Positions 1 through 10,993 of a stretch of DNA of 64,000 nucleotides are shown in pieces (position 1 is the first letter of the stretch; every line of letters begins with the position of its first letter). Location: positions 65,557,319-65,621,318 of the forward strand of contig CP136069.1 in the NCBI GenBank assembly GCA_032622095.1. The letters run 5' to 3'. Source of the stretch: Siphonodentalium dalli (taxonomy: Eukaryota > Mollusca > Scaphopoda > Gadilida > Siphonodentaliidae). The notes under the pieces are model-generated. The model ran no database searches. It saw only the letters and a program-made list of their open reading frames with translations, and was not told the origin of the DNA. The position numbers and the translations under genes were made by a program.

Positions 1-22
1 TCTGTCTGTCTGTCTGTCTTTA

Positions 23-60
<38 letters not shown>
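1..60. repeat. (TCTG)n microsatellite
   Basis: Tandem TCTG/GTCT tetranucleotides fill the window edge, with one interruption near position 20. The array probably continues outside the window. Confidence 0.95.
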
Positions 61-61
<1 letters not shown>

Positions 62-99
62 GTTCTATAGAAATTCACAGGGACCACCTAGATGGCACA

Positions 100-448
100 A
101 AAGGGTTAGAATTTTCTAAAGTGACGCCGTTGTTATCAGGGGCAGAAAGTGGGAGGGGCAGAAAACAATTTGTCGCCGATTGCCACCAAACTTATATATA
201 ATCATCCCCATAATAAGAGGAATCTAATGGTGTGTTTTAAATATGTCAAAAGTTGCGCCATTCGCGTCAGGGATGCCCGGAAGGGGAAAGGGGCACAAAA
301 ATTTATCAAAATAATTTTAGCGCCGAATTCCACCAAATTGATGCACATTCTTCTGAGATCTTCTCCATGATACAAGGAATCTTATTGTGTGATTTAAAGA
401 CGCCAAATTGGTGATTGAGAGATTTGGGGGTTGTGGGTGGGTATTAAA
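100..448. repeat. Left part of a degenerate ~145/290-bp tandem repeat
   Basis: Blocks of the type GCCGATTGCCACCAAACTTA and GCGCCGAATTCCACCAAATT alternate about every 145 bp, so the higher-order period is about 290 bp. The same blocks resume at 2057. The array was therefore continuous before the LINE at 449-2057 inserted. The short ORFs here are not coding. Confidence 0.75.
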
Positions 449-2057
449 TATGATAGAATAGAATAGAATAGTTTATTTCTTCCACCATTAGAAATGGTAC
501 AAAGAATGGATCAAACAATACATTATACGATACATACATAAAAGACAATAGACAACAGTGTGTGTGCATCCGATTAGGGAAAAGACAGCCCATCCGTTGC
601 TCGCCCCCAGTGCACGCCCACCGCCACTGAGTTCGGCTCTTAGAGTCGAACTCAGTAACCCTGGTTATACGATGGTAGCGCACAACGACATGAGCAATAG
701 TTCGGAATCAGCTATATTCAGATGCTAAATTATGGAAAAGACAGTGTATAACTTGCGGGTGCATCTCAACCATTTACTCGGGAGAACTACCAGTTTTTTC
801 ATTACAAAAATTAACAAATTTACTCAGTTTCTTCAACACTGAAGTCTTTTTCGAGGAGACTCTATTAGGATATTTGTGATATGCCTTCGGAATATACTGC
901 TCTCTTTCGTGAGACATTTCTGTGCAATGAAATATATAGTGCATTTCATCTCCCAACAAGTTCTTATTACAAAGTTTACAGGTTCTTTTGTTACGTGGCG
1001 TCCCATTCTAACGTCCTGTTTCGATCGGTAATTGGTGATTACTAGTTCTAAACCTGGCTATGTTGAAAATAAAGTTATCTGTCAAATTGAGGTAATGTTC
1101 AGGTTTAAATTCACTTTTAATTAGCTTATACGTATGTCCACGACTCGAATTATCTATTGATCCATGCCATTCTTGGATAAACTGGTCAATTAATCTCTGT
1201 TTTAATGGTTTTGATTTCTTTGAGATGGCTATTTTTCCTTGGTTCAACCACCAGTGGGACATGCCTGTGTCATTCAGGGTACGTGATACTGCCTCGATCC
1301 AAGCAAAGTGTGAGGGTGATTCATCTCGGAGTCGATACGCCAGTTTGTATAATAAACATGCAAGTTTGCTGCCAACATTCCCCACCAACTTACCCCAATA
1401 TTGTATAATCCGAATCTTAATATTTATTGTTACAGGGTACCTGCCAAGCTCTCCATATACCATATAGTTCGGCGTTGATGGTTTTAATTTGAGAAGCATT
1501 TTACAAAATTTTAGGTGGACACGTTCGATGATAGAGTTGTCTCCAATACCCCACACCTCACATCCATACAAGAGTACTGGCAAGACAATAGTGTCAAACA
1601 ATCGTAAATGGTTAATGACCGATAATCTTTTAGACCTTCCCATTTTAAACACGTCATACATAACTCTGATGGCTTTCGTAGCTATTTCACGCTTTGCCTG
1701 TACAAATGAGCCATTTCTGGTGAGTTTTATGCCCAAGTAGGTGAATGACTTAACGATGTCCAGGTCATCTTCTTTATATGTAAAGCGGACGTTTTTAGGT
1801 TGCCTTCCTCTACCAAATACCATTACCTTAAGCTTCCATATATCGCAATAGTCTTCAAAGCAACATAGTGCATACTGTAAATCCTCTTTCGTTTCTGACA
1901 TAATTACTGTATCATCTGCGTATAGTAAAGCAAACAGTTTCAGGTAAGTATTCAGTTTTGTTTGGAGCCCTGTGGTTAATGTTTGCATTCCTCTCAACCC
2001 TGAGCTAGCTAGGAAGTCTGTTAAATCATTGACATACATGCTAAAGAGGAAAGGTGA
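449..2057 (-). mobile_element. 5'-truncated non-LTR retrotransposon (LINE) in tandem repeat
   Basis: A minus-strand insertion. At the 3' end (plus 450-480) it reads AATAAA followed by a (CTATT)n tail, typical of LINEs with a microsatellite tail. The 5' end stops at about 2057 inside the reverse transcriptase, at the conserved LSPFLFxxYVNDL block, so most of the element is missing. The flanks are the same tandem repeat on both sides. I could not define a clean target-site duplication. Confidence 0.85.
774..2039 (-). pseudogene. LINE reverse transcriptase fragment (YADD to C-terminal Cys motif)
   Basis: The C-terminal half of a non-LTR reverse transcriptase. The first residues (YVNDL) belong to the palm block before the catalytic motif. 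LLYADDTVI near residues 38-46 is the YADD active-site box. Downstream come the thumb-like region, a LPVLLYGCEVWG motif near residue 155, and a C-terminal CKLCNKN...GDEMHYIFHC zinc-knuckle-like motif. The 1008-2039 reading frame ends at a TAG just after ETGR. Reading through it continues in frame to 774, and family members usually have Trp at that position, so a TGG-to-TAG change is likely. With the missing 5' part this is a dead copy. The clade (CR1, I or related) is not resolved. Confidence 0.85.
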
Positions 2058-3420
2058 GATTGCCGATTGCCACGAAACTTATACAAATTCATCCCCATGG
2101 TATGAGGTGTCTAATGGCGTGGCTCAAAGCTGTCAAAAGTGGCGTCATTCGAGTCAGGGGTGCACTGAAAGGGAGAGTGGCACCAAATTTGATACACAAT
2201 ATTTTTAGCGCCAATTTCCACCAAATTGATACACATTCTTATCCATGGTATGAGGAATCTAATCGTGTGCTTTTAAAGACGTCATACATGGTGCTGCTTT
2301 TGTGAGATATAGGGGTGGGGTGGGAACTAAATTTGATAAAAATGTGTTCAGTCGCGGATTAGCACCAAACTTACAAATAATAATCTCCATGATATCAGGA
2401 GTCTAATTGTGTGGTTTAAAGATGTCAAAAGTGTGGCCATTCGAGTCAGGGGTGCCTAGAGGGCGAGAGGGACACACACATTGATAAACAATATGTTTAG
2501 CGCCAATTTCCATCTGATTGATACATATTCTTCTCCGTGATACGAATAATCTAATCGTGTGGTTTAAATGCGCCAAATTGGTGCCTTTTGGGTGATAGAT
2601 GTGCAATGGTGGCCCTAAACTTGATACGAATTTGTATACTCGCCAATTTTCATACATTTTTATATATATTCATCTCTATAATGAGTCTAAGTGTGTGGTT
2701 TAATGATGTCAAAAGTGGCGCCGCATGAGTCCGAAATAGGGACGGGAGGGTCACCAAAAACTTATAAAAATATGCTTAGTGCCAATTACCATCAAACTCA
2801 TACACGTTCTTCTCAAATGAAACAATGAAACAATGAATCAAATATTTGCGAATATCTGTCTGTGTTCTATATATAACTGTAAGGGTACAATCGAGAAGGC
2901 ACCAAGGCGGTCTAACATGCAGGGGTAACTTTTTACGAGTAAGATAATGGTGAGGGTTAAAATTTTCTAAACTGACGTTGTTGGTGTCAAGGAGGGGCTA
3001 TTTTTAGCACAGATTTCGACCAAATTGATATATTATTCTTCTCCGTGATACGAGGAATATAAACGTGTGATTTAAAGACGCGAAATTGGTGCCGTTTGGG
3101 TGAGAGATGGGGGGGGGGGGTAATAACTATGATAAGAATTTGTTTAGTTGCCGATTACCACCAAACTTATATATAATCATCTCCATTATATAATGCATGC
3201 ATGCGTCTAATAAACGTGGTTTAAATATGACAAAAGTGGCGCGGTTCAAGTCATGCATGAGGGGGGTTGTCCCAAAGTTGATACAAATATATTTAGCACT
3301 GATTCCATCAAATTCATGCACGTTCTTCTCTGATGATATGATGAATTAAATAACATTTGGATGGCGAGAGGAGATTCACAAGCATTTATAAGATTGTTCA
3401 ATTCGCCGATATCCAACAAA
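2057..3420. repeat. Right part of the ~145/290-bp dimeric tandem repeat
   Basis: GCCGATTxCCACxAAACTT-type blocks occur near 2061, 2354, 2642, 2782 and 3151. GCGCCAATTTCCACC-type blocks occur near 2210 and 2499. Spacings are close to 290 bp within a type and 145 bp between types. Divergence is high and increases to the right. A G10 run lies near 3110. No coding evidence. Confidence 0.75.
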
Positions 3421-4480
3421 GTTATATATAGTCATCTCCCGTCCATCTCCATGTCGTTCTAGGGAGTTTTTGGCATTCCAATTTCACAATCTCGACAAAT
3501 GGTGACCGAATTAAGTCACTTGAACAATTATATCTTCTCAACTGTCATATTTATATGGGGATGGAAATCAGGGCATTCCTATAATGATCTAGCAACACAG
3601 ATACATAGAAGAAAGCATTAAAAGTATATTTATATCAATCTATTTAAGAGATACATATATTCATTCAAACTGAGGGATCGTCAGAGGATTGCATATTAGA
3701 ATGGCTCATGTATATATAATAACACGATTGAGTCTGTCCCATTCAATATAGTTTCCACAAAAAAAGTTACAATTGCCAAGAGATATGGAAATGTAGATCA
3801 GGCCTGTTCAAAAATAGTGGTCACAGTGTGCAGTCAAATATGGTTACTTCTGAGATAAAGGAAAACGCAGTCCGTAGCGCATAACTTTTCAGGATCCACC
3901 AATATTTACACTTTACAATGTTATATCTGCCCGATGCAGAGGATTTCTCAACAGAATCATCGCCTAACATAAACAACTCAAAATCTCGCTGTGTCGGGCA
4001 CATGTAGCTGCTATATGTGCATAACATCAATTTTTTTTAAACTGAAAATGATTAGCCAGTATATAGCACCAGAACAGTGGAGCACCTGGACATATATTTA
4101 AAACATCTGTATCTTCATGAAGATATGATAAACTAAATTGATTGATTGATTGATTGATACATCTCTATGTTAAAACACAATTGTCGTCTTTTATTTTTTC
4201 AAACTAATGTGTTTATGATGTTCATGTTTCATGCTATAACGTCTGAAGTATACGCAGTTGTAAATAAATACTTCTTTATTGGTGGGACGGATTAAACGCG
4301 ATAAACAAAATGATAATCGCTCGACCTGGCAAGGTGAGCCACTACTTATATTCCATGTGTAAGAATCATGTTTTGTGATGCCATTTGGATATACAATTTA
4401 TGAGAATACGTGTAACACTTTGAGAGCAAGAGTATTCTCTATTCCCACCAAAAATCCACAGAGGGTTTCACATCACTTTA
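3421..4480. other. No gene seen; short (ATTG)n tract
   Basis: AT-rich sequence without a convincing exon. The only simple structure is an (ATTG)5 tract near 4137-4157. The minus-strand 69-codon frame at 3821-4030 has no recognisable motif and no splice context. Confidence 0.5.
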
Positions 4481-4484
4481 ACCT

Positions 4485-4960
4485 GGGCAACACCGGGTAA
4501 CCCTGCTAGTAGTAAAATATAGACAGACTTTGTTCTTATACCAATCAGAAATATGGCATAAACAGTATGTTATTGTCAAATGTTTTTCCTTCATTGTGTA
4601 AACAAAAGCAAAAAACGTTACATAACCTGGCTTTTGTTTAGATCCGGATATGGTAAACATAAAGAGAGTTATTTGTTACTGTTTTCCTGATATGGAAATA
4701 ATAAAGAGCGTTTATATAATTTGTGTGTGATTAACCAATAGAATTGCGCTGTGTTATGTAAACAGAAGCAAAACTTCTGTAACAAGAGAAAGTTCTTGTT
4801 TGCGTACACCATCGTACGTCATGACGACAATATACTATTTACGCCCTGATTATGTTTGGCATATAAACACAATTATATATATTTTAATATTCCTTCTGTT
4901 GATGGCGATTTGAACAAATATGAATATTTCTGCAACGAACGGCGCCCGTGCCTTTAAATT
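4485..4960 (+). mobile_element. Copy of TTAA-type MITE family D with altered left end
   Basis: From 4512 to 4957 the sequence matches the 498-bp element found in the 3.2-kb units (for example the AAACAGTATGTTATTGTCA and AATAAAGAGCGTTTAT blocks). It ends with the same terminus, GTGCCTTTAAA. The left end differs: the usual start is replaced by a GC-rich CTGGGCAACACCGGG stretch followed by CTGCTAGT. The element is therefore truncated or chimeric. Confidence 0.6.
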
Positions 4961-5308
4961 TGGAACGAAAATTGCCACGCGCGAAAACACAGTAGATGCT
5001 GAATTTTCTGTCCGTTGTTTCATATACGTTAGATGTTTTAGAGGCAGTAAAAACTATTTTGTTAACTTTTTAATAACAAAATGACATTCTTCTGCAGGGT
5101 GCATTTATAGGTCCAATTAATTTATTAGTCAGGGAGCCATTCCAATTATATAGACCCTCATAAATTAGTTCGCTAAACATTCTGGGTACAGCTAAGTATT
5201 TCACCTCAAATATCAATATTTCACCACACCCAGAAATGGCGCCTTCCGATTGATCGAGAGCTATGTCCTATATGGTGTAGTGTTGTGCTAAATTTAACAC
5301 ACTACTAT

Positions 5309-5525
5309 ACAGTAATGCCCTAAGTAATCGACTCCTTTAACAACAGCAGAATTATGGGTAACTTTTCAGGATTTAGTCGGAAATATGGCTTGTTGCCATT
5401 CATCGGAAAGCTCTCAGGGAGAGCTTTCCGATGAATGGCAACAAGCCATATTACCGACTAAATCCCCTAAAGTTACCCATAATTCTGCTGTGGTTAAAGG
5501 AGTCGATTACTTAGGGCATTACTGT
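5309..5525. repeat. Near-perfect foldback (arms ~107 bp, 3-nt loop)
   Basis: The arm from ACAGTAATGCCCTAAGTAA to GAAAGCTCTC is followed by AGG and then its reverse complement, down to TTACTTAGGGCATTACTGT. Only a few mismatches are visible, around 5370-5385 versus 5450-5475. Partly palindromic sequences (TGTGCTAAATTTAACACAC and a related block) lie just outside both ends. This is probably a foldback MITE. A hairpin RNA source is possible if transcribed. Confidence 0.85.
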
Positions 5526-5843
5526 ACTTGTACGTGTAGTATCGTGCTACATTTAGCACACTGATATACCAAACTCGCATGCAAAAAGCTATGAATATAG
5601 GAATAACTCTCGAGAACATATAATACAGAAATGTGTCCACAAATTTACAAAGCCGTGTGCAAATGAAATAAAAACATTACCGTTTTTCCACAGGAACGAT
5701 GTCAACTTGCAAAGTGGCAACATTCGGTTGAATTCACCTCCTGGTATACAGTTTCGTGTTTTTTTGTATTCAAAACAAAACCTAAATACTGCGAGCGCGT
5801 TTGAACTAGATTTCAACACATTCTTGCAACTACTATGTTTCTC

Positions 5844-6279
5844 TTATAAGGGCCCAGATAATTTTATATAAAATATATGCCACATTATAGGCCATTCGAA
5901 AGAGGAAGCTCCAAAGCATTGTATTATCAACTTATTCTGTGCAATAAACTGTGAACATGTTGTTTTTGTTGAGATACCGACTTGTGTTCTGTTCTCAAAA
6001 TTTCATTATTTTCAATGGTATGGGAATAACTCTATATCTTCCATTGAAAATACATTTTTAGTTTGAATTATGTTGCATTCTGGGAGCCATGACGGGGGGA
6101 ATCTTTCTGTGATTTCAGCTGTTTTCTATTTCTCTGAACATCTGCTGAGACACAGAGGTTTCAAATGGTGATGAATTATAGTATTTTAATCATATTTTAT
6201 GGCACATATTGTTATTAAACCGTATATCAAGGCACTATAAAAAATAAACAGTGACTCGAAAATTAAATGGGCCTTTAAA
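5844..6279 (+). mobile_element. TTAA-type MITE family B, copy 1
   Basis: About 435 bp. The ends read (TTA)AGGGCCCA on the left and TGGGCCTTTAAA on the right, so TTTAAAGGCCCA is a terminal inverted repeat. Three related copies are in the window (16205-16511, 30183-30586, 60030-60365). All contain the GGGAATAACTCTATATCTT block and a GTTGTTTTTGTTGAGxTACC block. It has no coding capacity. Confidence 0.65.
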
Positions 6280-7019
6280 CATTACTGTTATCGGTAAGTG
6301 GATAATCATATTGGTCTCAGTAAAACGAGTTGTACTTGATTTCTATTAACGCCTTATGAGGTCTAAGTAAAACGAATTGTAGTTGATTTCTATTAACGTC
6401 TTATGAAGTCCAGCAGTTGGTGTTGGTAGAATACGCATCATACGGTTGTGTACATGTAGTGTGCATGCTACAAGTTCGAATTGTTCGTTGAAATATCATA
6501 AACAGAGCAAGTCTTGTCATTGACTACGCGGGGATAGTGCCCAATTCGGCGAATATAGTTCACTCCGCTTAGCGTCGTGAACTATACCCACCGCACTGGG
6601 CTATATATATACACGCGTATAGTCAACTCCAAGCCATGCTCATTTATTAATTAGAAAGAAGATGACCTATATAATTTCTAACTATTATAGGTAGGTTGTC
6701 AATATGAAATGACATTGAAAGGTCACATGAAGGTCGAATGAAGGTCAAGTCCCGAAAATGTATTTTTCGACAGACAATTCACTATATATCTAAACTTCTA
6801 AAGATATGATATGGTATTATTGCGATGAATTAACATTGTTTGCTTCACTGCGCTGAAAGTTTCTATACCAGCTATTAGTCCTGGATATATTGGTCGACCA
6901 GACTCGACCTTTTGCACGCCACTATAGAACTCAACTTCACCCCACTAATTGTCTTCATTGATGTCTCCTCTAATTTGTTTTCGGTTGTTAACAAGATAGT
7001 AAGTGTCCACATAGACTCC
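6280..7019. other. No gene seen; clustered AGGTCA half-sites
   Basis: No exon is supported. Around 6715-6755 the hexamer AGGTCA/AGGTCG occurs three times as direct repeats about 11-13 bp apart. A similar cluster lies at 55388-55420. These match nuclear-receptor half-sites, but such strings are also common in invertebrate repeats, so no regulatory role is claimed. Confidence 0.4.
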
Positions 7020-8110
7020 AGACAAGATGGCGGCCATCGTGACGGCCATTTTTTCTTTATATGTACCAGATCTGTTTGATCACCATTACAGAAAATATAA
7101 TATCACATGCGGTTTTATTTTCAACTCGATTCGTTATGCTAATATACCCCGCTTACAAAAAAATCCGACACCAAAATCCAATATGGCGACCAAGATGGCT
7201 GCCGAAATGTGATTTTGCAAAATTTTCGACATTTCACCACATATCGTTTGTTCCTCGAAAAAACTTTGACATCTTGACGCGATTTTTTTTATACATTTAT
7301 CTTATAGAGTCATTTGTGCACATAATGAGATAATACTATGCATACATGGCCCGATATTTCTTCTCAATATCAGCTCGATATCACGCTTTTCCAAATGCCG
7401 ATATAATCCGTTCAACGCCAATACCGTAATATCTGCTTCGAATTCGAATAAGTAGGCGTTATTGTTATTATATCTCCACCCATGTATATATACGTGTTGG
7501 AAATACACGGGCTAGGATTCCTCTTATACTTGAGTTGAGGAATATTCACCCAACTATAAAACGGCGGCCAAAATGGCGATCAGAAATGGAAAATTCACAG
7601 AAAATCACCGATTTTCACATCAGTGAGCGTTGTTATCATGACAACTCCATCCACGCTTACTGTTGTGAGTTGGTAGTACTGAGGCGATGTATCTGCCTTT
7701 TATCTCATCCAATAAAACGTCCCCCAAACCCAAGATGGCACCCAAAATGACACATAGTTTTAAAGAAAAGTCACCGAAAATCACTCATATTCTCATCATT
7801 GGGAGCTAATGCCGCACTATTGTCATGACAACTCCACCCATGCTTACAGTTGAGTTGGGAATACTGAAGTGAAGTAATTATATTATATCCCCTCCAAGAA
7901 ATAACTTCCCAATTACGAGATGGATGCTAAACTGGTCACCGAAATTTGAAAACACGTTGATATACCTTTACTTTCTTACAATTGGCGCTATTGACGTGAA
8001 TTCCACACATATTTACTTGTGAGTAGGGAACATTGATATGAAGTATTCATTTGAGTTGGGCAATTGAAACTCACGACAAGATGGCGGCCAAAATGGTGGC
8101 CAGAAATTGA
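7020..8110. repeat. Degenerate tandem repeat with ATGGCGGC-type cores
   Basis: Units of roughly 180-200 bp, each containing a core like CAAGATGGCGGCCAAAATGG (near 7024, 7190, 7560, 7732 and 8082). The core is followed by GAAAATCACCGATTTTC-like and CATGACAACTCCACCCA-like blocks. The frames at 7027-7333 and 7535-7750 run through the repeat and are not considered genes. Confidence 0.65.
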
Positions 8111-8142
8111 AACAGTCTTTAACAGTTTCTTTGTGTTTGCAG

Positions 8143-8224
8143 TATGTAGGATGGTATGATGACCAAATTATTGGCGGAATTGAAGCTACCCTCGAGAAAA
8201 TGGATACAGCCGATACTAAGTTTG
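8143..8224 (+). CDS. Orphan internal exon, 27 codons, unknown protein
   Basis: An 82-nt open block is bounded by a strong acceptor (pyrimidine-rich TTTCTTTGTGTTTGCAG) and a donor (G|GTGAGG). It reads YVGWYDDQIIGGIEATLEKM then DTADTKF, entering in phase 0 and leaving in phase 1. The composition looks like real protein, in contrast to the repeat just upstream. I see no partner exons within a few kb on this strand. It would belong to a plus-strand gene converging on gene A. I recognise no family. Confidence 0.4.
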
Positions 8225-8698
8225 GTGAGGCTTATATTCAGTTCTAAATATAACAGTATACAATTACATGACATAGTGTGAGTCACGAATCCATGACCTA
8301 TATTGCAAACTGGTGATATATGTTATACTCTTCTTATATTGTAATTGTTAAAAACATAATTATTGCATTAAATGACCAATAAACAATCATACAATCACTC
8401 AAAACTGTCAAACGGTAAGAATGCACAGTCCATGCTGACAACCATGATGGGGTTCCCGTAGCGATAGTTAACAAAAAGAACAAATAAAAATTTAACAAAT
8501 ATACCTTCTGTGATATTACTTCTCCACCATATTGGATTTTCTACACCGTATGCTACGCCGATTTGCTCCACTGTGAGAGTATTAATATGATATATAAGAT
8601 TAAGTAATCTGATATATGAGAATACTAATCTGATATATCATAATACTAAACTGATATATCATATTAATAATAGAAGAGAATGTATCGGTCCTACGCCG
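8225..8698. other. No gene seen; AT-rich TGATATATCA palindromes
   Basis: Intergenic or intronic sequence. Between about 8586 and 8672 the strings TGATATATCATAATACTA and close variants repeat in both orientations and form a weak AT-rich foldback. No exon is supported. Confidence 0.4.
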
Positions 8699-8889
8699 TC
8701 ATAGAAAGATGATCCCATCAGTGGTATCGTGCAGTTGTTTCTGTGATGCGTCGTCTGAGTCACAGCGTATTGTGTTTTGCAGGACGCTTTGCTTGATGTT
8801 GTCCATATTTTCGAATTTGTTTGTACATCGACATGGTGTCCTGCAGTTTGAAATGTCCACCATGCAAACATCACATGTAAGCACATTTA
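8699..8889 (-). CDS. Gene A candidate exon 8 (Cys-rich C-terminus)
   Basis: An open frame follows an acceptor (GGCTCTCAG|TA) and ends at TGA. It encodes about 62 residues beginning NVLTCDVCMVDISNCRTPC, with a tight Cys cluster. The phase (two bases complete a codon) fits the phase-1 series of gene A. Joining needs the unusual GTTAGT donor at the end of exon 7. If exon 7 is terminal, this block belongs elsewhere or is chance. The opposite-strand frame at 8709-8963 is judged its shadow because it lacks fitting splice sites. Confidence 0.35.
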
Positions 8890-9136
8890 CTGAGAGCCTG
8901 CATCTTCAAGACACCAATCGGTTAATATTTTCGTTGCGCAGAAAGGCATCACAAACGCTATAATACCATTACAATAATGGGAGAATCCATTTTGTAAAGA
9001 AAGGGATGAAAAACCATACCAGGAATTTTGAGAACAACAAGTTATTAAAAAAAAATTTAATGTATAAGATTCAGCAAATACATGTATCCTTCACCATATC
9101 CCTGCTTAAGCCTTGAAATGGTGTGTCTCATTTGCA

Positions 9137-9451
9137 GTATGAGGTCCCCAGAGGGTTAGTTTAGTGACGCTATCACACATGCTGGACTAGCATCACCAAA
9201 GTACCCCAGTTTAAGTTGGTGATGTTCACCCATTAGTCATCTCGATTATGCATTTTATCTTCTGCAAAATTTGGGATATAAAAACTGACTAGAAGGGGAA
9301 AAGTAACTAAACACAACATTAATTTGAGATACTATATATACTTCCCATAAGTTGAGGCCCAAGAAGAACGAGGTCCCCAGAGGGTGAGTTCAGTGATGTT
9401 AGCCCGCTGTGCGGTTTAGCATCACTAAATTCACCCTCTGTGGACCTCATT
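9137..9451. repeat. Hairpin-family F pair (half plus full copy)
   Basis: A partial copy at 9137-9205 and a full hairpin at 9370-9451 (GAGGTCCCCAGAGGGTGA... to its reverse complement) flank about 165 bp. That spacer includes the CACCxxTTAGTCATCTCGATTA and ATTTTATCTTCTGCAAA blocks shared by other pairs in the window. Confidence 0.75.
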
Positions 9452-10130
9452 ATGCAAATGAGAGACACACTATTTCAAGGCTTGTCACTGTTCATACACA
9501 CCTAATATATGATGTAAGTTATGTGTATGTATATAGTGTGGGTATCTAAAACACACCTGTGTACATAGGATCTCATTGTTAATACCATTCAGAATGTACA
9601 AAATTTATCATAAAAATACTCCATAATGTGCTATAAATAAACCATACAATTTACTCAAGATTCTTTTGTCAACGGGTTCAAAATTCCATATTCATATTCT
9701 CAATATTTGTTCAAACTAAATCAACAATAGTCAAAATATTGATCTAGTGTAAGGAATGTAAACAGACGACAAGCCGGAAGTCAAAAGTCATGTTTGCGCA
9801 ACAATAATATACATTTGAGTACACCTGGACTATTTCATGTTATACAATGACCGTTGTATTTGATTACTATAGAATGCGTTTAATGAATGGAATAAGGGTC
9901 GGATTCTGTAATAAAAGGGGTGATATGGTAAGTGAATCCAAACAAATATTTTTGTTTCTGAAAAATTATAAATATTGCAGCAAATAATTTCAAGTTGCCT
10001 ATTCTTATGGTAAACTTGTGGTTCTGGTCAGGTTAAGTTATGGCCCCTGATGCTTCATTTTTCAGAGGAATTCTCACACGCAATATTCCACATATATTGT
10101 ATATACTTCCCAGAAGATGAGGCATAAGCA
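9452..10130. other. No gene seen
   Basis: AT-rich sequence between hairpin-family copies. If gene A uses exon 8 this is intron 7. The block around 10080-10130 (ATACTTCCCAGAAGATGAGG) is the usual lead-in to the hairpin family. Confidence 0.4.
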
Positions 10131-10217
10131 GAATGAGGTCCCCAGAGGGTGAATTTAGTTATGCTAGCCCGATATGCACGGTAGTGTCACTATATTCACC
10201 CTCTGGGGATCTCATCC
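10131..10217. repeat. Hairpin-family F, full copy
   Basis: Left arm GAATGAGGTCCCCAGAGGGT, right arm ending TCTGGGGATCTCATCCTGC, with a GC-poor loop. Arms are about 40 bp. Confidence 0.8.
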
Positions 10218-10844
10218 TGCAAATGACAGATACACTATATCAAGGCATTTTGACAATGAGTTTATGACCTCATTAGGCCAGACCAATTTCATTTTGCTTG
10301 GTTTACAAATATTTTGGGGAAAAATCTGTAGATAGACAGGTCAGGCATATCCTGAACTCGACTATATGTAGTTACATTTAGCTATAATAGTTAGATGTGG
10401 ATATTATTCTTTTATAAATTTGATATAAGAGGGATATTCCAAAATAACACTTCACAAAAATCAAAATCAGTGTCGCACTAATGCGGTATCATTTAAATAT
10501 GTTTGTTTTTGTGACGATTTAAGATATTCCGATCCACACGAATGATTAATCATGACCGCACATAACATGGAACTCAATTAGTCTTAATAATTGTTACAAA
10601 GGAGCGATTGAGTCATCATATTATCCGACCAAACGGACACTTTTTATCAAGGCCAACAAGTCAAATTTTATTCCTGAAGCTATAAAGCTTTCCATAGACA
10701 TAAAAAAAACATTTGCCTACCCCTGCGATGCAACAAAGTCAATTTTCCATTTTCTATCTCATGAACTAAGAGTCAATACTCATGAAACTGTATAATATGA
10801 GTTTTTAAGAGAATAAACTAATCGAATTGAGTAGTACAGGTGAC

Positions 10845-10993
10845 TAGTCCAACAAATTAGACAATTCGGGTTAAGATATATTTTCATATTTGGACATTTA
10901 CGATTATCTTAACCCTTAATGAGGGATTAAGGCCACATAAATGTCCAAATATTAAAATAGGTCTTAATCCGAATCGTCTAATTTGTTGGACTA
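10845..10993. mobile_element. 149-bp foldback MITE at the 3' edge of gene A exon 7
   Basis: The ends are TAGTCCAACAAATTAGAC and its reverse complement, and the arms pair for most of their length, including TATTTGGACATTTA near the middle. It is flanked on both sides by the 9-bp direct repeat ACAGGTGAC (10836-10844 and 10994-11002), a clean target-site duplication. On the gene's strand the insertion follows GGTCACCTGT. The element's terminal TAGT is therefore fused directly to coding sequence. Confidence 0.85.

Noticed and set aside
7535-7750. 71-codon plus frame
   Set aside because: It lies entirely inside the ATGGCGGC tandem repeat and is not preserved between units.
8709-8963. 84-codon plus frame
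   Set aside because: Opposite strand of the candidate gene A exon 8. The only plausible acceptor on this strand leads to a stop within about 22 codons.
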